The notes under the pieces are model-generated. The model had not been told where the DNA came from and searched no databases. It saw only the letters and a list, made by a program, of their open reading frames with translations. A stretch of 64,000 bases of DNA from positions 10,822,229 to 10,886,228 of the forward strand of contig OW203988.1 of assembly GCA_934047225.1 (NCBI GenBank). The letters are read 5' to 3'. How positions within the stretch are numbered: the stretch's first letter is position 1; each line of letters starts with the position of its first letter. Positions 44,001-51,967 of this stretch are shown in pieces. Source of the stretch: Ypsolopha sequella. Taxonomy: Eukaryota > Arthropoda > Insecta > Lepidoptera > Ypsolophidae. Both the position numbers and the translations under genes were made by a program.

Positions 44001-47000
44001 ATATTTAGTTTTTTTACATTGGGCCTTGTTCAAGAGACTTTACAGAGCGCGACCACGACTAGCGCCTACCTTGCACGCTAAGATATTGCCGCTGTGTGCG
44101 TGCTGTAGTTCGTGCGTACTAGCACGCACACATATTAGCCGCGCGATGTACCTTTGCATTGAGATAAACTACTTTTCTGGTTTTACTATGCTTGTGGCCA
44201 GACAATTTCCTGACAGAAAGCCAAAAATGTTAGAAAATTTAGGTTAAATTGTAGAAATTTTTCAGTATTTTTTAACTCTTCATTAGTGAGAGTATCTAAC
44301 TTGTTGAGAAACCCGAAACGGGTATCCACTACGTTATTTGCCTCAAGCCTTTGCGGCAATGACGATCTAAATTGTACCCATATTATGTGGTGGTACGGAA
44401 CTCTTCGTCACCAAAACACGCAAAAGAGATGTGTAAAAAACACAATATAAATTATTATTAAGATGGATGCGGCGGAAACTTGTGATTGTTATTCTTATTA
44501 TTGAATAAAAAGTTTTAAATAAATGTAATTAATGGCATTAGCAAGCATAGTTTAATGTAAATTTGCCTTTTCCAGCAAAGTTGTGTTATTTCCCGTTTGA
44601 CGCTGTAAATGAACCTGCACAACTGTAAACACGATTTAAAGTTATTGTACAGCAGTGGCGAATGCTCCATAGAAGCCGATTCCCACCGGCTTACCTTTCA
44701 GAAATATCTCCTACTACAACCAACCAATCCACCATTCATTATTTTAATCTATAATTATTTTTGTGTGCTTCTAACTAAGAATTACAAAAAAAAAAAAACA
44801 CCGGGGCAAAACGAAAAGCAAATCTTCAGTACACATTATTTCAACTCATTATGGCGCGCAGCGCTATGTTTGCATAAAATTGGGAGATTAGGCCGGTACA
44901 TTTTAGCTAAGCTTGCAACGTGGCCACGCTGGGCACTATTGGGCAGGCTCTCATAGTGAGCAATTTTTGAACGTCATAATTCCACTCCTCGCCACTGTTG
45001 TACAGGATCATGTACAATGTAATGCATTAAATAATATATAAATAAAAAAGTATTAATTGGTTTCGAAATATATTTCGGCCAAAAATTAATACTTTTTTAT
45101 TTATATATTATAATATATTTAAAACAAGAAAAGGCTTAAAAATTCAAGCATTAAATAATACAAATTTGCGAGGAAAGCCTAATGGTCGCATATAATAAAG
45201 CACAGTTGTTTAATGCTTTTTATTCAGAAATAAAAACAACCATAAGTTTTGCGTTTGGGAACGCGATCCGTCGCATCTACTTTAATGCAAGAGGAAGACA
45301 GCAACTGATCTGTCTTTAGACACACACACAGTCCTTAATTTTTGGGACTGTTTTGTGGTACGGGCCCCTCTGTTGTGTGGGCCCCTCTGTTGTGTGGGCC
45401 CTTCTGTTGTGTGAGCCCCTAGGCTGTAGCCTATGTAGCATATGCTTAAATACGGCCCTGGGTGAAACAATTGGCATGTAATCGACAGTACAGCACTCCC
45501 AAAGTAATAATGCGCATAGAAATCTATAGCCGAGTGACCGGACGTACCATGTGACCTTATTGATTGTATACAAAGTGTAAGGAAATACGAACTTCGCCGA
45601 ACAGTGGCGAAGATTTGTATGCGCATTATTACTTTGGAAGCACTACGTGGGTGTAAGATCCGTTTTTCTAACTGGCGTCTTCTTTTTCTAGTATCGAAGA
45701 AGTAGAGAAGTGCAAACAGAAGAAAATGCTAGAAGACATGCTAGAAGAGATGGCGGAAGAGTTCCCGGCGCTGAAGCGAGTTTTCGTGGTCGAACGAGAC
45801 ATGTACCTGTGCCATTCCTTGCAAGTCGCCGCTCTGCAACCTCGTGAGTTCACTATTTGGTAGAATTTCAGGGTCACCGGCTGTCCGCGACATAGGTTAC
45901 GAAAAGCTGGGCCAACGCAAAACAAAAAGGAATAAAATCGGACTGATTGGTTTTCAATTTTTTGGCACCCCATACACTTACATGAAACCCCGAGGTGCAA
46001 GTCAAAGTCGACGTTTTACCGACGGTTATTACGTACCAGCATGATGGACGGTGAGTTCTACCCACAGAACATTTAAATCAAATAGAAAGGCTAAGTGGGC
46101 GTGTCACGCGCGCCACAACTACTGTTGAACACCAATACTTAGACCGAAACACGCGATCGCTGCCCATAGTCGCACGCGAACCGTGACTCTGTGAACAGCT
46201 CTGCCTAATCTAAAGAGAAATGCCGTCTTGTGCAATAATTATTTGCAGAATCACGAATAAGAAAGCAAACCGGAAAAATTGAGATATTTCCTTTCACCTG
46301 TAATTATAAAAACTTTGTATAGTATGAGAATTTTAGATAAATAACTAATTTACTCATGGTGACAACAAAAATACACATTACCGGCAATGTACGCTCACAA
46401 TTTTGGCTAAGATGTAGTAAACAAGTAATGTATGCTCTCCCTACCTGTCAAACTTGCTCGCTAGTGTTGTGCCGTATCGTGGTGTCACAGAATCGATAGA
46501 CGTTTTTTATTCCTTGAGCGATATTCTTAAATTAAGATTTAAGATAAAACTTTTATAACATTCGAGAAACCGTTGTCAGTTACCCCAAAATCGACCCGAT
46601 AACTGTACAAGCAAGGAGAAAAGTTTTTATATAAAGTGTATGAGAAAATATTTAAAAGTGAATAAGTGTGCGTTTATTTCCTCTACGGTGTAATTTTTGG
46701 CTATGCATAAATACATATTTTTCAAAATACATGAGATATTTATACAGTCGAGAATAAAACTATTCGTGTGAAATGTATGAAAAAAAAATAAAAAGTGTTA
46801 AAGCGTGTTTTAATTACTTTACAATGTAATTCTAAGCTACGTATATGTATGTCTGAAAACATTTATCAAAATATATAGGGTAAAATGTACAGTCGGGGTC
46901 AAAAGCTTTGGGATAAAATATTTAAAAATGTATGAGTGTGTGATTATTTAATCTATAGGGTAATCCTAAGCTATGCACATGTCCAATTGATTATTTATCA

Positions 47001-50000
47001 AGATATAGGGAATCTGTATAGTCAAGGAAAAAAGTTTTTGCTAAAATATTTAAAAGTATATAAATGTGTGTTTAATTATCCAACAGGGTAATTCTAAGCT
47101 ATGCATGCATATCTTGAATATATATTTACAGTAGTTACAGTATGAGAGTTGGTATAACATACTAAAGGTTTTTACAAAATATATAGAAAAAAAGAGCTTG
47201 GAATTACACTGAAGAGTAAATAAACACACACTTCCTTGACTGTGCAGATGCCCCTTATATGTTGATAAATAAGTATTTAATCATATGCATAGATTAGAAT
47301 TACCATATAGAGTAAATAAACAGACACTTATACACTTTTTTGACATACATATGCATAGCTTAGAATTACGTTGTAGAGTAAATAAAATACACTTTTACAC
47401 TTTCAAATGTTTTTTCATACATTTCACCCGAAAATTTTTGTTCTCGACTATACAAATATTTCATAGATATTGAAAAATAAGTATTTATACTTATGCATAG
47501 CTTAGAATTACACCGTAGAGTAAATAAACACACACTTGTACGGTTTTAAATATTTTCTCATTCATTTTAAATGAAAACTTTTCTCCTTGATTGTACAGTT
47601 ACCCGGTCGGTCTTGCAATAACTGTTAACGGTTTCTCGAATGTTATTATAACACCTATTTTATGTCACCTAACACAAGTGTATTGGTGGTATGGACCAAA
47701 ACGCCCATTCTCCTTTGAAATGGGATTTTCCATAAGAGTGTTTATGAAAAATCCAATTATTTTGAAGCTACCATAATATAATTTAAAATACGTTAAATCT
47801 TAATATATTCGTCGGTGAAACGCGGGTGTACCGAGTGTGGACTGTAACTTGCATTTCACAGTTCACACTCGGAATACCTCTGATACCCCCTCGGGGATTC
47901 ATGTCGTGACCATATATTATCATTATTACTGATCACTTACAAAGTTTTAAGTATGAATTTGGCTATATCAATGAAATCACCTTACATACACCTAATACAC
48001 GTTAAAACAATTTTACTAAAATATGTAAAACAAGATAATAAAAATAGAAAAAAAAACAACACACAAATTGTCTCAGAGCAAATTGGTTTCTCGATTGATT
48101 ATAAAAAAAGTTAGTCGAAGTTTTACGTTAAGAAAATACATCTGTTCCCATCCCTAGCAATAAATCATCACGTCATATAATCAGACTGTGTTTAATATTA
48201 AGTTCGCAATACCGCTCCGGTCAAGTTATCAACCACCTAAAGCCGGTAGGTTTATAATGGTCACATGGTATCAAAACTAAAACGTCGTAAAAGAAATCGT
48301 TTTTTTGAAAAATACACCGTTTTACACAGAGATATGGTAGTTTTTTCATTTGATAAGTTTTCGATATAAGTCATTTGTTGTGCGTAGAAAGAACAACCAT
48401 TTGGATTAAAGTTTTGATAGTATTTCAATTACGACAAGGTGTGTGCCTGTGGGTGTGAGGCGACAAAGGTTCTGGTACGCATACAGCTCCAAGGCCTTTC
48501 TAACTATTTAAATGTTCTGAGGTTCTACCGCAGTACTGCAGGCACAAATATGGACCAATCTAGTCTGCCTTCCGTTGAGATTGATAGTGATTGTTTGACC
48601 TTTGACCTGCTACACTATTTCCAAGAATTTATTTTCTCGAATGTTAATCGAATATAATCCTACTGGACATTGAGGTGGTAGAGCTGATGCCGGGCTCGAC
48701 TGTGGAGGTACCACCATCTTACTTGGAGACCCCCTTGAAGTAATTCGGGGGAGAGTAAGAGGACAGCTCACAGCCAAAAAAACAGGAGGCCCACCATGCC
48801 TGAGACCGATGGATGAGGGTATATCCATCCCTAATAGCCGGGCCTTATACGGAACAGACTGATAACGGGCAGCGGCGTCACTGGTGCGAGGGTTCCGGCA
48901 CCGCGCTCACCAACCCGCCTGCTCAGCGCGTGTGAGTATGGGCAATTCTTCCGGGGTGACCGCCGGGAGTGGCAAAGTCCTGGAATGGCTTATATCTAGC
49001 AGTGGACGAACTAGGCTGATGGATGGATGGATGGATGGATGGACATTAACATACTGGGTATTTTGGTATCACTAATCGATCTGTCATCGAGAAAATAAAT
49101 TCTTGGAATTAGTGTAGAATAGACCACCCGGTTGTTTAAATCGATACGAAATATTAATTCATGAATTGATAATTCATCGTGGGGTATCCGTTAAAAAGAT
49201 CTTTGAAAATGACATCGAAGATCCTGACATCGTTTTTAATGTATGATCTGTTTAGGCAATTAATATTCAAAGTATTGAAAGAATTATAATATTTCAGGAG
49301 AACCTTGCCGCATAGTGGGCGTGGTCGGTATTGGTCACGTGGCGGGTATCGTCGAGCACTGGGGCAAGATCACTTCTAATGATATTCCTCCGCTACTCAA
49401 GTAAGTGGGTTTTTAAGTACTTTAGTTTTCTTTTGATTGATGACATGAAGATGCCATTAATTTATATACCCAAACTCATACTGAAGATTCTGTGAGTGCT
49501 CATTATTAAGGTTCGATGAGCCTTTTTGCGAAATTACTACGGGAGGTCAAAATTTTATTTTTCGAACTTAGCAAAAAGTGTTCTATAAAAGCCTCCATTG
49601 TGAATTTGGCCATATAAATTAATGTCATCTTATATATATGTATATTCCCCAGAGTTCCGCAGCTTTACAAAATAGACAACATTGATTTGATTCATCATTA
49701 GTTATAATGTCGAATTTTTTGTTAAATGGAGTAAAGTGACAGTCTGGAAAAGAGACGGAGTTGTACGACTAAAGGAGAAACGATGCATTTATCTCGCATT
49801 ATATCTCGCTTACTTGCATAGCGCCTTCCCTTTCCCGGACTGTCATATTACTCCATTTAACTAGATTCAACGTCATTCATTCAAGTAGATTCAACGTCAC
49901 AGGTCTGTTAATTTTGCGTTGAAAGCACATATTTCGACATATATTATTTTATACATATGGTAGAGTCTACCAAATAACTCACAACAACTCGGCGCGGTGC

Positions 50001-50193
50001 GAGAGGCAAAGTTTCAGACATGTCACGGAGTGTAGATGTAGAGGGTGCCACAGATTTGACACATGTTTGTATGCCCAGGGTGCCGCCGCCCTCCCTGTCG
50101 ACGCGCGTGCTGCGCGTGTCAGTGCGCGTAGCGTGCGTGGGCGCGCTGCTGTACGCGGGCTACAAGCTGGTGCCGCGGCGCTGGCTGCCGTGA
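32075..50193 (+). CDS. TRABD: TraB domain-containing protein (TRABD), complete, nine coding exons, 388 residues
   Basis: Coding exons: 32092-32266 (ATG 32092), 33942-34040, 34570-34700, 41170-41294, 42231-42357, 43625-43764, 45692-45843, 49298-49400, 50079-50193 (TGA). All introns are GT-AG and the phases join exactly: 1167 nt, 388 codons plus stop. Residues 1-90 are hydrophilic. TraB/PrgY motifs follow: GTAHFS at 121-126, VMVELCEQR at about 145-153, LGDRAIDITLHRA at 230-242 and GVVGIGHVAGI at 324-334. The C-terminal exon has a hydrophobic segment (about 366-381) then basic residues, consistent with a tail anchor. Human TRABD is similar in length and is linked to the mitochondrial outer membrane; the TIKI relatives are metalloproteases, but catalytic action here is not shown. 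Introns carry LINEs, SINEs and MITEs; intron 3 is 6.5 kb because of a LINE. No exon is damaged. Confidence 0.9.
32267..32889. other. TRABD intron 1, first part; no feature
   Basis: AT-rich intronic sequence. AATAGAATAGAATAAAATA at 32501 is low complexity. Confidence 0.45.
32890..33127. mobile_element. MITE candidate, about 238 bp
   Basis: CACAGGCGTAGCCAGG at the left pairs with CCTACCTACGCCCGTG at the right. A second inner pair, GGGGTTCAAA with TTTGAACCCC, supports an inverted-repeat element. The target duplication is not clear. It lies in TRABD intron 1. Confidence 0.5.
33271..33595 (-). repeat. tRNA-derived SINE, copy 1 (most complete)
   Basis: On the minus strand it starts GCAGCGTAGCTCAGGGGTAA (box A-like) and has GGTTCGATCCC (box B, 33530-33540), the internal RNA polymerase III promoter of a tRNA-type head. 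The body then runs through TTTTTCGGAATTTATGTGCA, GTCGGTGAAACGTGGGTGTG and ends AGACCCCCTTGAGGATTC. Partial copies are at 42405-42560, 45975-46065, 47808-47915, 55627-55885 and 62075-62320. It is not a functional tRNA: only the head is tRNA-like. Confidence 0.75.
34041..34569. other. TRABD intron 2; no feature
   Basis: Unassigned intronic sequence. The overlapping open frames at 34251-34502 show no motif. Confidence 0.4.
34880..35205 (-). pseudogene. RTE-type LINE endonuclease fragment
   Basis: The minus strand reads RKDIVVLMSDLNVKSRKPKH, then ERFVEACGMHGLVISATMIP and after a frameshift SLLDVRNKGG with the shifted NQIDHI region. This is the GDxN...ERF...NNLVI-x-GT-x-FP...NQIDHI...LLDVR pattern of RTE endonucleases. 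Stops and frameshifts are present. It lies in TRABD intron 3. Confidence 0.7.
35695..35785. repeat. Simple repeat (ACGA)n and (ACAA)n
   Basis: GACGGACGAACGAACGAACG and then AAACAAACAAACAAAC tracts follow a dispersed repeat (35400-35690) of the type that ends in GACGGACGG runs. The open frames on both strands here are caused by the tetranucleotide repeat. Confidence 0.7.
36199..39123 (-). CDS. CR1-like LINE ORF2: endonuclease and reverse transcriptase, 974 residues, intact
   Basis: Endonuclease landmarks are QNIQSINNK, CISESRL (catalytic Glu), GGGVCIILK, IIGGDFNVD and GFSDHRAT (catalytic Asp-His). RT landmarks are IKPIHKKDTKTDPNHYRPIA, NGFRKNRSTT, GILLDMTKAYDKV, SIPQGSVIGCILF and CILFADDISLL with the double Asp. 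No RNase H domain follows; the protein ends with a helical tail (LKHMLLDKTYYTLDEFFKDF). This domain set fits the CR1/Jockey side of LINEs. The start overlaps the end of ORF1 by 83 nt, so translation probably relies on reinitiation or a frameshift. All catalytic residues I can check are present. Confidence 0.85.
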   Translation of the reverse strand: MNYPKILKWQRTIIPKILFFERPMKHFDIVFQNIQSINNKQDIFEAFLDDNYDKYLAFCISESRLTQAKKELLHFSGYILAATYCRENYEGGGVCIILKEDIEYIEKRDIMNMSIEYVIEVCAIDLPKLNMLIISLYWNSRETEVFFERLTLILKYIIIKYNNKKIIIGGDFNVDVLKNTTLSKKLLDLMSEYNFVQHIKEPTRITKTSSTCIDLIFTNYVDSTLNTSVCEFGFSDHRATILRTEGTQKNKNVEWRTEKRLFSNHNIEFFKAELRKLDWTKIINQNVDININYNLFNDILMEILNRCIPIKQVRIKNKTKKTWLTRGIKTSCKNKRLLKILTTYSNDPILKNHYKVYEKILKQSVIRSKKLQYIKQMEKSSNTIKSMWQIIKERTNKNIIKPKTNISLKINNKITSDPNEITNEFNNFFASVGESTNSVFGRPVLHPTENTMYLNPVDPREIHAILRNLKSKYSHGFDELPPVLIKQCADELTIPFFMLINQSFRDGVFPDLLKQSIIKPIHKKDTKTDPNHYRPIAQLPTSSKIFEKAMCKRLTSFCEKYKIFDDSQNGFRKNRSTTLAVYKYIQEILNIINNKKYAIGILLDMTKAYDKVQYNILLDKLYGIGVRGITHKWFVSFLKNRKQYVETEYFNHETRDITQVRSDVRHLHCSIPQGSVIGCILFLIYINDLPKVVNESCILFADDISLLTPSMNNENLNQVLNNSVNNIVAWMNDHNLEINFSKTKIMQFRPVQKTPLNINFSFNGTKIECVNTFTLLGLKIDSNINWKTHIQKIKTKISKFTYALKQVKINTNLKAALTTYYAYAYAWLSQGVVLWGNSTDTKDLFILQKKCIRILAHITNLESCRPYFKQYNILTLTSIYILEICKFVRKYKDFYTRLGDISNRSIRHKHKLILPQSKLKLHSSGPYAMSIKIYNHLPDTIKNEDKDKTFLKNLKHMLLDKTYYTLDEFFKDFK
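39041..40219 (-). CDS. CR1-like LINE ORF1: zinc-finger and coiled-coil RNA-binding protein, 392 residues
   Basis: The N-terminus (SCLACNRPINHDELLRCNGC, then KGKYHYACLNM and WLCLSCD) has the Cys/His order of a PHD-type C4HC3 finger at residues 3-53. A basic and Thr-rich linker follows, then a long coiled coil (about 160-215, NILNEKIYNLEIENDRMHKK), and an RRM-like or transposase-22-like part (KKIVLFGLTEYH ... IGRRSPTRPIVIEL). PHD-bearing ORF1 proteins occur in CR1-group LINEs, where ORF1 binds element RNA. The frame is intact. Its end overlaps ORF2. Confidence 0.75.
   Translation of the reverse strand: MSCLACNRPINHDELLRCNGCKGKYHYACLNMTTAYYMSKKQRLDRTWLCLSCDTTTRRKRNDNTPLRKQTPEKEIIKTPVKDLSQDEQITKTPSQTLLGHPIMTSQESASTNESIAFDKFSQLLDSRLALNKQTILSEIKDIIKSEIQEAILELRQDLKDNTTMVNQEQKDIKNNIHILNEKIYNLEIENDRMHKKIQEIQDHITQTGNLRIDDNSKKIVLFGLTEYHHETEYDLHNRILDIFNDIMNVNLVGYIEDLTRIGRRSPTRPIVIELLSKKMTKYVLENAKYFKNSGLSISEYLCERSLQERNILREHLRQARQNGKHAVIRKNKLIVNGKIFSPPLAQKNILINNVSNDNSYDKESDELPENSQMAKDHNTQDTFFRETYETL
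41411..41937. mobile_element. 527-bp MITE with TA target duplication
   Basis: TAGTGCGCGCCAATCTTTTA (from 41411) and its reverse complement (ending 41937) form 31-base inverted repeats with one mismatch. TA stands on both sides (41409-41410 and 41938-41939). This fits a Tc1/mariner-type non-autonomous element. It lies in TRABD intron 4. Confidence 0.75.
41938..42113. repeat. Foldback repeat of about 175 bp
   Basis: GTGAAATTCGTATAATGAAA pairs with TTTCATTTTATGAATTTTAC, and outside it GTAAGTGATCAGCATCATGA pairs with TAATGATGCTAAACACTTAC. Related ends with TCACCTTACATACA-like text occur near 47950, 49600 and 54190. Confidence 0.55.
42405..42560 (-). repeat. tRNA-derived SINE body, copy 2 (partial)
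   Basis: The minus strand matches the SINE body around GTCGGTGAAAAGCGGGCGTA and the CACAGTTCACAC segment. The tRNA-like head is absent. Confidence 0.55.
42773..43038. repeat. Foldback MITE, about 266 bp
   Basis: GTTTAGCAGCCAGATTGTGA at 42776 pairs with ACAATCCGGCTGCTAAAC at about 43022-43039. AAAACCCGCCTTTTT pairs with AAAAAGGCGGGTTTT, and CAAAATTTACTCAATA with TATTGAGTAAATTTTG. The arms are about 100 bases and imperfect. It lies in TRABD intron 5. Confidence 0.7.
43045..43130 (-). repeat. tRNA-like head fragment
   Basis: The minus strand reads GCCTCTGTGGCCGAGTAGTA GAGCGCTC, a box A-like tRNA 5' half, followed by TTTGTGTTCGGTCTGCG with a poor box B. It is probably a degraded SINE head from a second family. 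Confidence 0.35.
43131..43624. other. TRABD intron 5, distal part; no feature
   Basis: AT-rich intronic sequence with a normal acceptor at 43620-43624. Confidence 0.4.
44090..44165. repeat. Segment shared with the palindromic element at 62478-62614
   Basis: AGATATTGCCGCTGTGTGCG and TGCGTACTAGCACGCACACA, then TTAGCCGC, match 62526-62590 at most positions. Here the outer inverted repeat is eroded. Confidence 0.55.
44653..44997. mobile_element. hAT-like MITE, copy 2, with perfect 8-bp target duplication
   Basis: Ends are CAGTGGCGA and TCGCCACTG (the right arm sits after CTCC). TTGTACAG flanks both sides exactly (44645-44652 and 44998-45005). The interior matches the older copy at 8798-9150. 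An 8-bp duplication with CAGTGGCGA ends is diagnostic for hAT. It has no transposase and lies in TRABD intron 6. Confidence 0.85.
45030..45112. repeat. AT-rich perfect-stem hairpin
   Basis: ATATATAAATAAAAAAGTAT at about 45037 pairs with ATACTTTTTTATTTATATAT at about 45089-45108, around a loop containing CGAAATATATTTCG. Confidence 0.6.
45358..45425. repeat. Minisatellite, 17-bp unit, four copies
   Basis: The unit GGGCCCCTCTGTTGTGT repeats four times with one or two changes. The open frames on the minus strand across it are products of the repeat. Confidence 0.75.
45490..45645. repeat. 156-bp inverted repeat
   Basis: CTCCCAAAGTAATAATGCGC at about 45497 pairs with GCGCATTATTACTTTGGAAG at about 45622-45641. 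It lies in TRABD intron 6, just before exon 7. Confidence 0.6.
45975..46065 (-). repeat. tRNA-derived SINE body, copy 3 (partial)
   Basis: The minus strand contains GTCGGTAAAACGTCGACTTT and the CTCACCGTCCATCATGCTGG segment, matching the SINE body of copy 1. It lies in TRABD intron 7. Confidence 0.5.
46558..47643. mobile_element. Foldback (FB-like) element with tandem units in its arms
   Basis: The outer ends ACATTCGAGAAACCGTT (46558) and AACGGTTTCTCGAATGT (ending 47643) are exact inverted repeats; pairing continues through CTGTACAAGCAAGGAGAAAA with its partner at 47580-47600. The left arm holds direct repeats of about 110-150 bp, each with TACAGTC-like, AAAATATTTAAAA, GTGTGTTTA and GGTAATTCTAAGCTATGCAT parts (near 46607, 46744, 46891, 47017). 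The right arm holds the same units inverted (near 47232, 47442, 47583). Inverted arms made of tandem units are the hallmark of foldback elements. It is non-coding and lies in TRABD intron 7. Confidence 0.75.
47808..47915 (+). repeat. tRNA-derived SINE tail, copy 4 (partial)
   Basis: TCGTCGGTGAAACGCGGGTG, TTGCATTTCACAGTTCACAC and CCCCTCGGGGATTC match the 3' half of the SINE. The head is absent. Confidence 0.65.
47916..48669. other. TRABD intron 7, distal part; no gene
   Basis: AT-rich, with a short repeat motif near 47950 (AATGAAATCACCTTACATAC) also seen near 42140 and 54190. Confidence 0.4.
48670..49040 (+). repeat. Retroposon-like repeat, copy 2
   Basis: Reads on the plus strand from AGGTGGTAGAGCTGATGCC to a (GATG)n tail at 49017-49042. 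It is similar along its full length to copy 1 (8446-8797) and copy 3 (57633-57994), with the same 5' limit. It lies in TRABD intron 7. Confidence 0.7.
49721..49861. mobile_element. 141-bp MITE flanked by TTAA
   Basis: GTTAAATGGAGTAAAGTGAC pairs with GTCATATTACTCCATTTAAC; TTAA stands at 49722-49725 and 49857-49860. TTAA flanks suggest a piggyBac-type target, although the TTAA could also be part of the inverted repeat itself. It lies in TRABD intron 8. Confidence 0.55.
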
Positions 50194-50286
50194 TCCACGC
50201 CCTACTGTTAGATTACGGTAAGTCGTACTGGTTATTAATTACGTTATCTAATTTAAAAATAATATACCAAATAGAGAAATTGATGT

Positions 50287-50431
50287 CGATTCGGTGTTAA
50301 ACGATTTAACTTAATTGATAGGACCAACTTTATTTTCCTGTCTTTGTCTTTTCGATACAAAAAGAAAAAGACAGAACGCTTAAATAAAGTTTAGTCCTGT
50401 GAAAAAATTTAAATCGTGTTGCGCCGAATCG
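50287..50431. mobile_element. Small hairpin MITE family (CGATTCGG type), copy B
   Basis: CGATTCGGTG at the left and CGCCGAATCG at the right, with inner AAGAAAAAGACAGAACGCTT, match copies at 24476 and 53679. It lies just downstream of the TRABD stop and may be in its 3' UTR. Confidence 0.7.
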
Positions 50432-51465
50432 ACACCATTATCTAGCAATGAGGAACCAAGCGAACACTACCCGAATTTATTAGGACCTGGTAAAACGACA
50501 TTTTTATACAAATTTGAGTCCATTTTAAATTAATAAAAAAACAAGTTACAAAATAGGCTGGAAGTGACAAATAAATGATATTTATTAAAATTAAAATTTC
50601 TGACAGATTATCACTGGTACACAATTCCCCACAAAGTTCGTCCCCAAAAAAATTCATCTCCTTTGGAACATTTACTGAAAACTTCAAATTGTTGAAAATT
50701 TTAGTGTTTTTCATAAGCGACAGCAAAACTTTTCAATATGGCCTGCTGTAAAGATAGTTAAATATTTCGAAAAAATATGAAACATGTCTACTAACTAGTA
50801 TTTTGTGCAACTGTAACATAATTTGAGACATTGCGTAATGATTTTGCACGAGTGTCCCAATATTTTATTATGTTCAGTTTCACACAATACTTTGTTTTAG
50901 TCTTTATTTATAATATTTTCAACTAACAATTTCACGAAAAATAGAAGAAGACATTCGTTCATGAACCTTGGGTGCGTCGTACCGGTAAAGCTGCCTTAAA
51001 AACCAATCAGAATAAAGGAGGCGTGGCTTAGGAAATAAGGTCGCGAATTATTTCTCGTCTCTGTTGTTGATTGGATCTATAGAGGTTTTATAATAAATTG
51101 TATAAGTGATATTATAACATCGGATAAACAATCTAGGTACTTATAAAACTACTTTTAATGTTGCAATTGCCTTATTGCAGTATGGGAGTAGATAAACATG
51201 TTTTTAAAACCTTGGAGTGTTAGTACAGCAGTTTTATTATACATTCCAGCAAGTCTGATCGACGCTTCCACCCCGCTCCACGGCCGCTTACGTCCCTACT
51301 GAGGTACCAACTATCATCTCTTTATATTATTATGTTTGTTGCATAAAATGCGAATTAAAAAAATACTACCTTCTTGAATTTACGCATTTACGTTTTACTT
51401 GATGAATTCAATGCAACACGTTAAATCCTAATTTTCCGAATTCTCTATTCGTTAGTTTGCAATTA
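50432..51465. other. No gene recognised
   Basis: Downstream of TRABD. A gene 3' end with poly(A) signal could lie here, but I could not place one with confidence. Confidence 0.4.
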
Positions 51466-51965
51466 CAGGCATCGGCACGGTTTAGAGGCGCGAACAGTTA
51501 AGCAGTGGGGGAATGCGCAGAAGTCATTAATTGGAACTGTTTGGAGGACAGAAGGGGGGCGCGACGGAAGGGCAGGCGCCGCGCGGTTATGATTGGTTTG
51601 TTAGTCGCAATCTGTTTCCCGCGCTGTTACCGCATGTCAGGCCCTTGGGTACGGTTGCGCACACTAATATTTTTAGTAGAGCATATTATTTTATTAATTT
51701 CTGTGTTTGTGAACTGCAATTTGGTTATCAAGATGCCGAAAGGAAACACAGTTTCGACTAGATCTGCAACGAAAATTGTATACGACTTGCACTGTTTCAT
51801 GAATCAGGATTATGTCTTAACAACTTGCCAATTCCAGTTACTCAATAAAATATCAGTAGGTAATGCAGGTATGTTTATTCATAAAATCTGGCTGAGCAAT
51901 TACGTGCGCGAGTGTACGTACCCCCAATACTTTTGCTCGTACCTCCAAAACCGTGCCGATGCCTG
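51466..51965. mobile_element. 500-bp TA-flanked MITE, uninterrupted copy
   Basis: CAGGCATCGGCACGG (51466) and CCGTGCCGATGCCTG (ending 51965) are perfect inverted repeats. TA stands at 51464-51465 and 51966-51967. The GC-rich half (GGAGGACAGAAGGGGGGCGC) and the AT-rich half match, inverted, the two halves of the split copy at 35881-41139. The long open frame at 51505-51984 is inside it and has no domain. Confidence 0.75.
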
Positions 51966-51967
51966 TA

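Noticed and set aside
45282..45626. Long minus-strand open frames
   Set aside because: They cross a 17-bp minisatellite and an inverted repeat in a TRABD intron; no motif.
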